A DNA stretch of 64,000 bases from Prosthecodimorpha staleyi (GTDB lineage: Bacteria > Pseudomonadota > Alphaproteobacteria > Rhizobiales > Ancalomicrobiaceae), in the NCBI RefSeq assembly GCF_018729455.1, contig NZ_JAHHZF010000001.1, forward strand, positions 378,902-442,901. The letters run 5' to 3'. Position numbers and translations under genes: made by a program. The notes below the pieces were generated by a model that worked only from the letters and a program-made list of their open reading frames with translations, was not told the DNA's origin and did no database searches. This document shows, in pieces, positions 9,787 through 18,604 of this stretch (positions are counted from its first letter, which is position 1; each line of letters opens with the position of its first letter).

Positions 9787-10947
9787 TCAGTCGCCGCCGG
9801 CGTCGGCCGAAGCCCGCCTCGCCATCGCCGCCCACGAAAAGGGAGCCACCGGCAGCGGCGTTGCCCCCGCCATGGCCAGGTCGGCGAGGATCTCGCCGAT
9901 CACGCTGGCGAATTTGAAGCCATGGCCCGAACAGGGCGAGGCGACCAGGATGCGCGGATCGGACGGTGCCCGGTCGATCAGGAAGAAGTCCTCCGGCAGG
10001 CGGCTGTAGGTGCAGGTGGCGGTCTGTACCGGTTCGCCGTCGAGGAGCGGCAGCCGCGCAGCCAGGAACCGGCGCAGGACGGCGACATCCTCCGGCCTGA
10101 CCGGGCGGCGGGCATTGTCCGGGCCGACCGGTTCGTCGAGATGGCCGTGACGGGCGACCTTGACGGCGGATCCCTCGAAGGCCGGGAAGCCGTAATGGGC
10201 GCCGTCGGCGCCGTCGTCCACGATGAAGACGGGCAAGCGGCCCGGCCCGAACGCCGCCATGTCGCGCGGCCAGAACCAGCCGAGCACCTGCCGGGTCGGG
10301 CGCAGATGCGGGGCGATCTCGGGTACGAGATCGGCGAGCCACGGCCCGGCCGCGACGATCACCTGCCCGGCCTCGTAGCGCGCCTCGTCGGTGACGACCG
10401 TCACGGCGCCCGCGTCGGGCTCGATGGACCGGACCTGCTCGCCGAAATGCAGCTGCGCCCCGGCCTCGGCCGCCAGGCCGATCGAGGCGGCGACGGCTGC
10501 CTCTGGGCGCAGGTAGCCACCGTCCGGCTGCCACAGGGCGACATAGTCCTCCGGCAGTTCGAAGACGGGACAACGCCGACGGATCGAGGCCCGGTCGAGC
10601 ATCTCGTGCATCAGCTGGTGCTGGCGGCAGGAGGCCAGCGACCCGGCGACGACGGCGCCGTCGGGGCGGCCGATCTCCAGCGTGCCGGTGATCGAGAGCA
10701 GGCTTTCGCCAGAGCGGCGCTCCAGATCGCGCCAGTTCTCGTAGGCGCGCCGCAGCAGCGGCACATAGGCCGGGTCCTCGAAATAGGCCAGGCGAATGGC
10801 GCGCGACCGGCCGTGGGACGAGCCGCGGCCATGGGCGATGCCGAACCGCTCGATGCCGAGCACGCGCGCGCCGCGGCGGGCGAGATGGTCGGCCGCCGCG
10901 GCCCCCATCGCACCGAGCCCGATCACGATCACGTCGCATGCAGCCAT
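9787..10947 (-). CDS. solA: FAD-dependent oxidase of the SolA / monomeric sarcosine oxidase family, 386 aa
   Basis: Flavoprotein that oxidises N-methyl amino acids (sarcosine, N-methyltryptophan or relatives), releasing formaldehyde and H2O2. The FAD-binding Rossmann motif VIGLGAMGAAAADHLARRG is at residues 8-26. The flavin arginine/serine loop GRGSSHGRSRAIRLAYF follows, as in the family. Cys312 in TCTYSRLPEDFFLID is the expected covalent 8-alpha-S-cysteinyl-FAD site. CSGHGFKFA at 339-347 is the other family signature. Length (386) matches monomeric sarcosine oxidase. The precise substrate is not predictable. It is divergent from the deacetylase gene at 11243. Confidence 0.9.
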   Translation of the reverse strand: MAACDVIVIGLGAMGAAAADHLARRGARVLGIERFGIAHGRGSSHGRSRAIRLAYFEDPAYVPLLRRAYENWRDLERRSGESLLSITGTLEIGRPDGAVVAGSLASCRQHQLMHEMLDRASIRRRCPVFELPEDYVALWQPDGGYLRPEAAVAASIGLAAEAGAQLHFGEQVRSIEPDAGAVTVVTDEARYEAGQVIVAAGPWLADLVPEIAPHLRPTRQVLGWFWPRDMAAFGPGRLPVFIVDDGADGAHYGFPAFEGSAVKVARHGHLDEPVGPDNARRPVRPEDVAVLRRFLAARLPLLDGEPVQTATCTYSRLPEDFFLIDRAPSDPRILVASPCSGHGFKFASVIGEILADLAMAGATPLPVAPFSWAAMARRASADAGGD

Positions 10948-11242
10948 TTCGGCACTCCCCGCTGTTGCCCGCAGCGCCTCGCCGCGCCGTCCGGATCGCG
11001 GCCGGCGCCTGAATCACATGGATCGAGCCAAGGCTGCGCCCGGCGCGAGTGGACGGCAAGAGGCCGGCGACATGCCGGGACGCGTCCGAAACCCCTTGTT
11101 TGCGCGGGTCTTCTGGTCATCTGTGCGATGCCTCGCGCGGCCGAAATGCACTAAGGTCGCGCCCTGTCGGTGCGCGACGGCCGTCCCGGGACCGCCGGAC
11201 ATGCCGGCAGCAGCCCTCCCTCACGAATCGGAGTCCGGGTCG

Positions 11243-12274
11243 ATGATCACGCTTTTCGATGCCGCCAGCCGCCGTCACGAACCGCCCGGCTTCGTCGTCG
11301 CCGGGCGCCTGCAGCCGAGCCCGGAGCGGCCGGAGCGGATCGACATGCTGCTCGACGGGCTCGGCCGGCTCGGCATCGCGCCGGTGGCGCCGCCGCCGAT
11401 CGATCTCGCCGCCACCGGCATCGTCCATACCGAGCGCTATCTCGCCTTCCTGGCGACGGTGGTCGAGCGCTGGGCCCGGGTCGGCGGCGGCAGCGCCTGG
11501 CCGGTGCCCAACATCCATGCGCTCGGCCGTGCCACGCTGCCTGAGCCGAGCTATCCGGACAGCGTGATCGGCCAGGTCGGCTACCATATTGGCGACGGTT
11601 CCGCGCCGATCCTGCCGGGCACGCTCGACGCCATGCTGGGCGCCGCAGCCTGCGCCCTCGAGGCGGCGCGCCTCGTCGCCGGCGGCGAGCGGCTGGTCTA
11701 TGCGCTCGCCCGTCCGCCCGGCCATCACGCCGCCGCCGATGTTGCGGCCGGCTTCTGCTATCTGAACAATTCCGCTCTGGCCGCCGAGACGCTGGTCCGC
11801 GCCGGCCACCGCGTCGCGATCCTCGATGTCGATGTCCATCACGGCAACGGTACGCAGGCGATCTTCTACGACCGCGCCGACGTGCTGACGGTCTCGATCC
11901 ATGCCGATCCGGCCCGCTTCTATCCCTTCTTCTGGGGCTACGCCCACGAGACCGGGCGCGGCGACGGCGCGGGCTTCAACCTGAACCTGCCGCTCGCCCG
12001 CGGCACCGGCGACGCCGACTATCTCGCCGCCCTGGCGACGGCTCTCGACCGCGTCCGCCGCCATGAGCCGACCGTTCTGGTCGTGGCGGCCGGGCTCGAT
12101 GCCTCGGCGGAGGATCCGTTCCAGGGCTTCGCGGTGACGACCGCCGGGTTCGAGGCGATCGGCCGGGCCATCGCGGCGCTCGGCCTGCCGGCCTGCGTCA
12201 TCCAGGAGGGCGGCTATCCGTCCCCGTCTCTCGGCATCAATCTGGCCGCTCTGCTCGGAGGTCTCGGCGCATGA
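11243..12274 (+). CDS. histone deacetylase-family / acetylpolyamine amidohydrolase, 343 aa
   Basis: Zinc hydrolase of the arginase/deacetylase fold, closest in pattern to bacterial acetylpolyamine amidohydrolases, which remove acetyl groups from N-acetylputrescine and similar compounds. The catalytic His pair is at PPGHH (158-162). Zinc ligands are expected at Asp197 and His199 in DVDVHHGNGTQ and at Asp286 in AGLDASAEDP. The catalytic Tyr lies in EGGYP (Tyr325). The start at 11243 is chosen for its GGAG tract 8 bases upstream; the open frame extends further left without homology. The stop overlaps the next gene by four bases (ATGA), so a GNAT acetyltransferase is translationally coupled to it. 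Confidence 0.93.
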   Translation: MITLFDAASRRHEPPGFVVAGRLQPSPERPERIDMLLDGLGRLGIAPVAPPPIDLAATGIVHTERYLAFLATVVERWARVGGGSAWPVPNIHALGRATLPEPSYPDSVIGQVGYHIGDGSAPILPGTLDAMLGAAACALEAARLVAGGERLVYALARPPGHHAAADVAAGFCYLNNSALAAETLVRAGHRVAILDVDVHHGNGTQAIFYDRADVLTVSIHADPARFYPFFWGYAHETGRGDGAGFNLNLPLARGTGDADYLAALATALDRVRRHEPTVLVVAAGLDASAEDPFQGFAVTTAGFEAIGRAIAALGLPACVIQEGGYPSPSLGINLAALLGGLGA

Positions 12275-12753
12275 CCACGCAACCCGCCATCCGCCCCGCC
12301 CGCCCCGAGGATTGCGACGGCATCGCCGATGCGGTGCGCCGCCTCGCCGCCGACACCGCCTCCCCGACCGTGCCGCGGATCAGCGGCGCGACGCTGAGGG
12401 CGGAGGCCTTCGGCGCCAGTCCCCATGTCCATCTGTGGGTGGCGGATGCCGGCGACCGACTCGCCGGCATCCTGATCGGCGTGCGCACGCTGTCGACCTG
12501 GCGCGACGCGGCCGGGCTCTATGTCTGCGATCTGTGGGTCGACGGGACCTATCGCGGCGCGCGGCTCGGCGAACAGCTGCTGGCCGAGGCGGCCCGGGCG
12601 GCACCTGCGCTCGGGCTCGGCTTCATGAAGCTCGAAGTCGCCGCGCAGAATGTCGATGCCATGCGCTTCTATCGCCGCCTCGGCTTCCGGGCGCTGGAGA
12701 GCGACACCCTCTGGGTGCTGGAACGGGCGGCGTTCGAACGGCTCGGATCGTAG
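12271..12753 (+). CDS. GNAT family N-acetyltransferase, 160 aa
   Basis: Acetyl-CoA-dependent N-acetyltransferase with a single GNAT domain. The beta4-strand and acetyl-CoA-binding loop are seen in LYVCDLWVDGTYRGARLGEQLL (about 87-108), where YRGARLG fits the R/Q-x-x-G-x-G/A signature. The C-terminal segment NVDAMRFYRRLGFRALES is the usual last helix-strand. It overlaps the deacetylase stop by ATGA, so the two are one transcriptional unit. A substrate link (acetylation versus deacetylation of the same amine) is attractive but inferred only from position. Confidence 0.92.
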   Translation: MTTQPAIRPARPEDCDGIADAVRRLAADTASPTVPRISGATLRAEAFGASPHVHLWVADAGDRLAGILIGVRTLSTWRDAAGLYVCDLWVDGTYRGARLGEQLLAEAARAAPALGLGFMKLEVAAQNVDAMRFYRRLGFRALESDTLWVLERAAFERLGS

Positions 12754-12785
12754 CGCCGATCGGGATGCCGGTCGGGATCGGGAGC

Positions 12786-12814
12786 GCCCCGCGCCGGAGC
12801 AGCCGGTGCGGGGC
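12786..12814. terminator. GC-rich hairpin between convergent genes
   Basis: A 12-bp stem (gccccgcgccgg at 12786-12797 and ccggtgcggggc at 12803-12814, one G-T pair) with a 5-base loop lies between the GNAT stop and the end of the convergent esterase gene. There is no T-tract, so it may act only weakly or with Rho. Confidence 0.4.
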
Positions 12815-12817
12815 CGG

Positions 12818-13735
12818 TCACCGCGCCAACATCCAGCCGAGTGCCATGTCGACCCAGGCCGGTTCGACCCAGTGCCCGCCGCCATGCCGGCAGGAGACGA
12901 CCGTGCCGCCGCTCGCGCAGGCGTCGTGGCGGCAGGTGAGACCGGCCGGCGGCGCGGCGGCCGGCACTGAGGCGGTGGGCAGGGCGGCGGTGGGAACGGG
13001 GGCGGTGGGAACGGGGGCGGAGAGCGTCGGCGCGGCCGGCCGGCACGATTTCTCCGCGCGCAGGAAGTCGAGCATCATGTCGGAATTGCCCTGGCGCAGG
13101 CCCGTGCGCACCTCCCGCCCGGCCAGCGGAAAGACCGTGTCGGTCGTGCCGTGGATGTGCAGGAGGTCGGTCCGCCCGGCCGCGCAATGCTCCGGATAGG
13201 GCGGCCAGAGCGTCCCCGAGAAGGCGACATGGGCCGTGAAGGCGGGTTCGCGCCGGCAGGCCAGCGACCAGACCATGGTCGCCCCGATCGAAAACCCGAG
13301 GGCGGCGACATGGCCCTCGTCGATCGCCCAGCGCCGGCGGACATCGTCGAGCACCCGCCCCACGAAGGCCGGTTCGTCGCGCCCTTCCGGCCGGGCACGG
13401 AAGTTCCAGCTGCCCTCGGCCCCTTCCGGCACGACCAGCAGCACCCCGCGGCGCGTGAAGGGCGCGACCAGCGGCCGGTCGCCGATCACCTCGCCGGGAT
13501 CCTGCCGGTAACCGTGGAACCAAACGGCGACGGGCAGCCGGTCCCGGCCGTTCCAGGCCGGCGGGACGACGACGCGGTAGCGCCCGCCCTCGACGCGGCA
13601 GCCGTCGTCCGGACAGGCCGCATCCGCCGGGTTCGTCCCGGAGAGCCCGGCCGCACCCGCGGTGCCGGCGAGCATGCTGGCCAGGGCCAGGAGGGCGGCC
13701 AGCAGGGCAGCGCGAGCGGGACGGATCGGGACCAT
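12818..13735 (-). CDS. secreted PHB depolymerase-like / LpqC-type esterase, 305 aa
   Basis: Exported alpha/beta hydrolase. A signal peptide covers about residues 1-29 (ALLALASMLAGTAGAAG). The nucleophile elbow is GFSIG (Ser in LGFSIGATMVW, about residue 150). The acid is the Asp in HIHGTTDTVFP and the catalytic His is in GGGHWVEP near the C-terminus. The arrangement matches the feruloyl-esterase/polyhydroxybutyrate-depolymerase group. Between the Asp and His regions is a low-complexity Pro/Thr/Ala linker (about 235-260) encoded partly by two identical 15-bp units at 12989-13018. It is the last gene of a likely operon, 9 bases after the TPR gene. Confidence 0.82.
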   Translation of the reverse strand: MVPIRPARAALLAALLALASMLAGTAGAAGLSGTNPADAACPDDGCRVEGGRYRVVVPPAWNGRDRLPVAVWFHGYRQDPGEVIGDRPLVAPFTRRGVLLVVPEGAEGSWNFRARPEGRDEPAFVGRVLDDVRRRWAIDEGHVAALGFSIGATMVWSLACRREPAFTAHVAFSGTLWPPYPEHCAAGRTDLLHIHGTTDTVFPLAGREVRTGLRQGNSDMMLDFLRAEKSCRPAAPTLSAPVPTAPVPTAALPTASVPAAAPPAGLTCRHDACASGGTVVSCRHGGGHWVEPAWVDMALGWMLAR

Positions 13736-13744
13736 GCGGTCGTC

Positions 13745-15127
13745 TCAATGATGGGCAGGAACCCGGTGCGCGGCGAGGGCCGCTGCGGCGATCACCGCGA
13801 CCGGTCCGCGGCGGCTGGCCTCCAAGATACGGCGGGCGACGCGGTTGTGCGAGCCCCGCGCGGCCATGCGCCGCTCGGCCGCGGCGGCGGCCTCGTCGAG
13901 CCGGCCGGCGGCGATCAGGCACTCGATGCGGATCTGCTCGAAGATGTCGCGCTGCGCATTGCTGCCGCCGACCAGCACCATGTCGTCATGGGCGGCATTG
14001 AGGAGCCGCGCCGCCTCCGCCGGATCGCCGTCCTGCCAGGCGATCAGCCCGCGCGCCGCCGGCACGCCGATCAGCCGCGCCACCGCGCCGTCATACTCGC
14101 CGGCATCGCCCTGCCCGACCGCCTGCGCCAGCCGGCCGGCCGCATCGCGCCGCCCGGACCGCAACAGGGCGAGCAGATAGTGCAGATCGGCGAAGACCAG
14201 TTGCCGGTCCTCGACGCGCCGCGCCGCGATCGCGCCGACTTCCTCCCAGCGGTCGCCGACATCGACGCCGTCGAGCTCCAGCCGGGCGAGCAGCGAGGCG
14301 GCATTGGCGATGTCGCGATAGTCGTCGGTGCGTTCGGCGCGGATGCCGGTGTCGTAGAGCGCCAGCACCTTGTCGACCGCACCGGCTTCCAGATGCATCA
14401 GCGCCAGATGCCAGACCATGTGGGGGCCGAAATTGTTGCAGTGCGCCCAGGCCGCGGTGGAACGCGACAGGAATGCGATCCCCTCCCCGACCCGTCCGGT
14501 CATCTCCATGACATGGGCGACGGCATGCCGGCCCCAGGCGTCGCGCGGGGCGAGCTCGACCGCCTGCCGGCCGTGGCGTTCGGCCTCGGCGAAGCGGCCA
14601 TGCTCCTCGAGCGCAAAGGCCCGGCAGCCCATGACGTAGCCGGCAAGCGGCGTCTCGGCCGTGAAGGCGCCGGCGCGCGCCTCGATGGCGGCCAGCATGC
14701 CGTCGCGGTCGCCCATCATGAAGCGGATGCCGTGCGCGAGCTTCAGGGCCAGCACGTCATGCGGATGCGCGGTCAGGACGCCTTCCAGCCGGCTCGCCGC
14801 CACGCCCGGCCGGCCGTCGAGCCAAGCCGCCAGCGCGTCCGCATAGGCGGCCTCGCGCCCGGTGACCGAACGCTCGGCCATCGAAGCCCGAGCCGCGGCC
14901 AGGGCGGCGGCGGCGGCCGGCCGCAATTCGCCGCGCGCCAGCGTCAGCAGCATGATGCCGCGAGCGGCCTGGCCGAGGGCGAAGCCCGGCTCCCGGTCGA
15001 GCGCTTCAGCGAGGCTCGCCGGCGTCGCCGCCGCATGGGACAGCACGTTCTCGATCGTCCGGTCCCAGGCCGCGAGCGCGATCGGATCGGCGATGGTGAC
15101 AGGGTTTCCAAGGCGGTCGACGGTCAT
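13745..15127 (-). CDS. TTC38-like tetratricopeptide repeat protein, 460 aa
   Basis: All-helical repeat protein resembling the TTC38 family, without a signal peptide or membrane segment. The family has no known catalytic function. The N-terminus (LGNPVTIADPIALAAWDRTI) and the central GRHAVAHVMEMTGRVGEGIAF plus CNNFGPHMVWHLALMHLEAG are the conserved family blocks, including the HAVAHV and WHLALMHLE motifs. Helical Ala-rich pairs fill the rest. It lies 66 bases after opgC and 9 bases before the esterase gene on the same strand, so it is probably cotranscribed. Confidence 0.82.
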   Translation of the reverse strand: MTVDRLGNPVTIADPIALAAWDRTIENVLSHAAATPASLAEALDREPGFALGQAARGIMLLTLARGELRPAAAAALAAARASMAERSVTGREAAYADALAAWLDGRPGVAASRLEGVLTAHPHDVLALKLAHGIRFMMGDRDGMLAAIEARAGAFTAETPLAGYVMGCRAFALEEHGRFAEAERHGRQAVELAPRDAWGRHAVAHVMEMTGRVGEGIAFLSRSTAAWAHCNNFGPHMVWHLALMHLEAGAVDKVLALYDTGIRAERTDDYRDIANAASLLARLELDGVDVGDRWEEVGAIAARRVEDRQLVFADLHYLLALLRSGRRDAAGRLAQAVGQGDAGEYDGAVARLIGVPAARGLIAWQDGDPAEAARLLNAAHDDMVLVGGSNAQRDIFEQIRIECLIAAGRLDEAAAAAERRMAARGSHNRVARRILEASRRGPVAVIAAAALAAHRVPAHH

Positions 15128-15193
15128 GGCAGGCTCCGAAGTCAGGGGAAGGCTCCTGCCTGACTACGCGGCGACCGGGGATCCGGTTACCGC

Positions 15194-16414
15194 CTAGACT
15201 GCACGAACCCGTGAGGTCGGCGCATTGTTCCGCGTTGGGGCCGGTTCGGCCGGAGCGGCCGGGACCGGCACGGAAGCGGGCGCCATCGCCGCCGGTCCGC
15301 GTACGGGGGCGGCCCAGGGCGCGGACTTGATCCAGGCGACGAGCCGCGCCACCGCCACGATGCCGGCAAAGGCGGCGAGGTTGACGAGGGCGGTCGCCAG
15401 CGCGCCATGGCCGATCAGATCGAGGGCCACCCAGGCGATGCGGGCGAAGACCAGGCTCGCCAGGAAGGTCGCCAGCGACTGCTGGCCGACCGCGACCAGC
15501 ACCGCGCCGATCCCGGTCGCCAGCCGGTCCCGATAGGGCTCGATCACCGAGAGCACGACATAGAGCAGCACGATGAAGTGCACCCAGCGCAGGAAGGCGA
15601 GATTCTGCTTCTCGTCGGGACCGATCAGCTGCTCGCGCAGGGCCTGCAGGGCCGGAACGTTGTCGGTGAAGCCCCAGAAGCTCAGCGGCACGCAGGCGAT
15701 CAGGAACAGGATCGCCGCCGCCATCAGGCGCCGGTCGCCGAGCGGCGGCGTGCGCACCCAGCCGCTCATCAGCGCGAAGCCGGAAAAGAACACGAGCTGC
15801 CAGGCGAAGGGATTGAAGAACCAGCCGGTATCCGCCTCCGGGTCGCCCGGCAGGTTGATGCCCAGGACCTTGACCGCGAGATAGAGCGCGGCCGACAAAG
15901 CGAAGGGGGCCAGCGGATGGACCCGGCGCAGGCCCATCATGACCGGGATCAGCGCCAGCACGACGATATACATGGGCAGAATGTCGAGATAGTCCGGCTG
16001 CCAGGTCAGCGTGACGACGCCGAGCATGGCGCGCGCCGGCGCCTCGATGAAATAGCCGAACTGATCCTCGAACCAGTCCTGGCCCGGCCAGAGCCGATCC
16101 GCACCGGCGGCGAGCGCGGCCAGCACGAACAGGAGCCCGAGATGGGCCCAGTAGACCTGCCACATGCGGTGCAGGATGCGCGCCGTACCGAGCCACCAGC
16201 CGCGCCGCACGAAGATCGAGCCGAAGGCGATCGCGCTCGCCGCGCCCGAGCAGAAGACGAACAGTTCGCTGCCCGACGAGAAGCCGAAACGCGCCGGAAT
16301 CCAGTCGTTCCAGCCGTTCTCCGGCACATGGGCGACGAAAATGATGAACATGGTCAGGCCGCGGAAGACGTCGAGCCGCGGGTCGCGCACGCGCTTGGCC
16401 GGGGTCGCGCTCAT
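15194..16414 (-). CDS. opgC: OpgC domain membrane protein, 406 aa
   Basis: Multi-pass inner-membrane protein of the OpgC/acyltransferase-3-like family. In Rhodobacter and enterics, OpgC adds succinyl groups to osmoregulated periplasmic glucans. The family start RDPRLDVFRGLTMFIIFVAH is clear, followed by WNDWIPARFGFSSGSELFVF, also conserved. About ten hydrophobic helices can be counted. The C-terminal 35 residues are Ala/Pro-rich. The start at 16414 is preferred over 16432 because it avoids a 17-bp overlap with the upstream gene and gives the usual short N-terminus. No glucan synthase (opgG/opgH or ndvB) is nearby, so the acceptor is inferred. Confidence 0.88.
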   Translation of the reverse strand: MSATPAKRVRDPRLDVFRGLTMFIIFVAHVPENGWNDWIPARFGFSSGSELFVFCSGAASAIAFGSIFVRRGWWLGTARILHRMWQVYWAHLGLLFVLAALAAGADRLWPGQDWFEDQFGYFIEAPARAMLGVVTLTWQPDYLDILPMYIVVLALIPVMMGLRRVHPLAPFALSAALYLAVKVLGINLPGDPEADTGWFFNPFAWQLVFFSGFALMSGWVRTPPLGDRRLMAAAILFLIACVPLSFWGFTDNVPALQALREQLIGPDEKQNLAFLRWVHFIVLLYVVLSVIEPYRDRLATGIGAVLVAVGQQSLATFLASLVFARIAWVALDLIGHGALATALVNLAAFAGIVAVARLVAWIKSAPWAAPVRGPAAMAPASVPVPAAPAEPAPTRNNAPTSRVRAV

Positions 16415-16415
16415 C

Positions 16416-18044
16416 TCAGAAGGCCCCGTCATAGGCGCGCCGGCCGATCCGGGCGGCTATCACCGTGAAGCCCGGCCGGGCGAAGGCGGCCCGCGCCTCC
16501 CGTTCGAGTGCGTCCCGGTCGGCGACCTCGACGCCGTGGCCGCCGAGCGCGCGCGCCGCCATCGCATAGTCGGTGCGGCCGAAATCGACGCCCGCATTGG
16601 CGAGCCCCGACCGTCGCTGCTTCATCTCGATCAGCGACAGGCTGTCGTCGGCCAGCACGACCACCACGACCGGCAGCGCGAGATCGCGCAGGGTCGCCAA
16701 TTCGCCGAGGCCCATCTCCAGACCGGCATCGCCGACGAAGGCGAGCGTCGCCCGGCCGCTCGCGAAGGCGAGCCCGGCGGCGAGCGGGACCGCGCAGCCC
16801 ATGGTGCAGAAGCCAGTCGACTGGATCAGGCTGTGCGGTGCCGGGCAGGACCAGGCCTGGCTGAGCAGGATGCGGTGCGCGCCGGAATCGGCGGTCGCGA
16901 CCACGTCGGCCGGGGCGACGGCGCGCAGCGTCTCGAACACCACGCCCGGTCCCCAATCGCCCCTCGGCCGGAACGCCGCGCGCAATTCACTACGCACCGC
17001 CGCCGGTTCGCCGCCCGGCCAGGCGTTCAGGGGCACATTCGGTGTCAGGCGATCGAGAATGCCGGCAACATCGCCCTCGAGCAGCACGTCCGCTCGGTGC
17101 ATGCCGTGCGGCAGCGCCTCGGCGACGATATCGATCACCGGCACGGATCCGAACGGATCGCGCCAGCCGGCGCGCATCTCGATCGGGTCATAGCCGGCCA
17201 GCACGATCAGGTCGGCGGCATCGAGAAGCGGACGCACGATGCGGTCGGCAATCGGCGACAACCCGACCGCGCCAACGACGCGCGGATCGTTCTCCGGCAC
17301 CAGCCCCTTGGCCTTGTAGGTGGTCAGGAGTGGCGCCCCGGTGGCGGTCAGGAAGCGGTCGAGCGCCGCAGCGCCGGCCGGCGAGATCAGGTCGAGCCCG
17401 GCCAGCACCAGCGGCCGGCGGGCATCAGCGACAAGCGCGCGCGCCCGCTCCAGATCGGCCGGGATGCCGGGCGCCGGGACCGGGTTGACGACGATCGGCC
17501 GCTCCGCGACGACCGCTTCGGCGACCGCGACCGGCAGGTCGATATAGACCGGTCCGGGCCGGCCGCGCAGGGCCTTCGCGATCGCCTTGTCGGCGACCAG
17601 ATCCTCGGTGCCGGGCGCGGCCCGGAAGGTGGCCTTGGTCACGCTCGCGAACAGCGCGCGTTGGTCCATGACCTGATGGGTGTAGGTCTCGGCCTCGGCC
17701 TCGGCGATCGAGCCGGCGATGGCGATCAGCGGCACCCGGTCCTGCAGGGCGTTGGCGATCACGTTCACGGCATTGGCGATGCCGGGGCCGAGGGTGGCGA
17801 CCAGAAGCCCGGGCGCGCCGGTCGCGTGCCACTGCGCCTCGGCCATGAAGCCGGCCGCATTCTCATGGCGGGCGAGCACGAAGCGGATGCCGGCGCGCTC
17901 CAGGGCATCGACCAGCGCCAGCACTTCGCCGCCCGGAATGCCAAAGGCGGTCCGGATGCCGGCTGCTGCGAGCCGGCGGGCCAGGAAATCGGCGCCGGTG
18001 ACGGTCCGGGCGGTCGCGGAGAGTTCGCGGGTGGGTTGGTTCAT
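16416..18044 (-). CDS. thiamine-diphosphate-dependent enzyme, acetolactate synthase-like, 542 aa
   Basis: ThDP enzyme with the three domains of the acetolactate synthase/pyruvate oxidase family: PYR (about 14-180), central Rossmann-like (about 195-320) and PP (about 365-530). The catalytic glutamate is in RHENAAGFMAEAQ (about residue 61). The ThDP/Mg motif appears as VGDAGLEMGLGELATL with the second element VLADDSLSLIEMKQ, so the canonical GDG...NN reads GDA...DD. This variant belongs to an uncharacterised subgroup. A 2-oxoacid decarboxylase or carboligase is likely; 5-guanidino-2-oxopentanoate decarboxylase is one alternative. It sits between ynfA and opgC on the same strand, and no small regulatory IlvH subunit is present. 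Confidence 0.85.
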   Translation of the reverse strand: MNQPTRELSATARTVTGADFLARRLAAAGIRTAFGIPGGEVLALVDALERAGIRFVLARHENAAGFMAEAQWHATGAPGLLVATLGPGIANAVNVIANALQDRVPLIAIAGSIAEAEAETYTHQVMDQRALFASVTKATFRAAPGTEDLVADKAIAKALRGRPGPVYIDLPVAVAEAVVAERPIVVNPVPAPGIPADLERARALVADARRPLVLAGLDLISPAGAAALDRFLTATGAPLLTTYKAKGLVPENDPRVVGAVGLSPIADRIVRPLLDAADLIVLAGYDPIEMRAGWRDPFGSVPVIDIVAEALPHGMHRADVLLEGDVAGILDRLTPNVPLNAWPGGEPAAVRSELRAAFRPRGDWGPGVVFETLRAVAPADVVATADSGAHRILLSQAWSCPAPHSLIQSTGFCTMGCAVPLAAGLAFASGRATLAFVGDAGLEMGLGELATLRDLALPVVVVVLADDSLSLIEMKQRRSGLANAGVDFGRTDYAMAARALGGHGVEVADRDALEREARAAFARPGFTVIAARIGRRAYDGAF

Positions 18045-18136
18045 CGGGTTTCCGGTCAGGATGTGGTTTCGTCAACACAATACGCCGGCCGACCCGAGCC
18101 GGTTACCACATGCCGGATATGTGAGCGCGACACCGG

Positions 18137-18451
18137 TCAGGCCGGACGCGGCCCCCACAGGATGATGGCCGCGCCTAAGAGACACAACGCGGCACCGGCG
18201 AGATCGATCCGATCCGGCGCCCGGCCCTCGACGACGAAGCCCCAAAGCAGCGCCGCCGCGATATAGACGCCGCCATAGGCCGCATAGGCCCGCCCGGCAA
18301 ACTCGGCCTCCGAGCGGGCGAGCAGCAGGGCGAACACCGCCAGCGCGGCCGCGCCGGGCACCAGCCAGAGCGGCGACCATCCCAAGCGCAGCCACGCCCA
18401 GACCGCGAAGCAGCCGCCGATCTCCGCCAAGGCCGCGGCCGCATAGATCAG
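18137..18451 (-). CDS. YnfA/UPF0060 family membrane protein with an in-frame TAG near its start
   Basis: Small four-helix inner-membrane protein of the YnfA family (usually about 108 aa), sometimes proposed to be an SMR-like efflux protein. The conserved [17 protein letters not shown] motif is intact. The expected first codon ATG is at 18461-18463 but is followed at once by TAG (18458-18460) and then by the natural sequence [16 protein letters not shown]. Either the gene is silenced by a nonsense change at codon 2, or translation begins at CTG 18449-18451 or TTG 18428-18430. The latter would remove most of helix 1. No strong ribosome-binding site precedes any of these. The rest of the frame is undamaged. 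Confidence 0.72.
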   Translation of the reverse strand: MIYAAAALAEIGGCFAVWAWLRLGWSPLWLVPGAAALAVFALLLARSEAEFAGRAYAAYGGVYIAAALLWGFVVEGRAPDRIDLAGAALCLLGAAIILWGPRPA

Positions 18452-18604
18452 AACCGTCTACATCGCACGCCCTGTCGCCTCGACATCGGCCGAGACTATC
18501 AGCCCGCGCGCGCCAGTCACCTGCGCGGGGCCCGTGAAAAGGGCCACCTGTAACCGGCGACGGTTCCGCCGCGTAGTGGGGTGAGAGTGCAGCGGGGAGC
18601 GGCG

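Noticed and set aside
9775-9792. 7-bp inverted repeat at the end of solA as a terminator
   Set aside because: Short, includes the stop codon and has no T-tract.
18137-18463. Calling ynfA a firm pseudogene
   Set aside because: A downstream CTG or TTG start could still give nearly full-length protein, so it is kept as a CDS with the stop noted.
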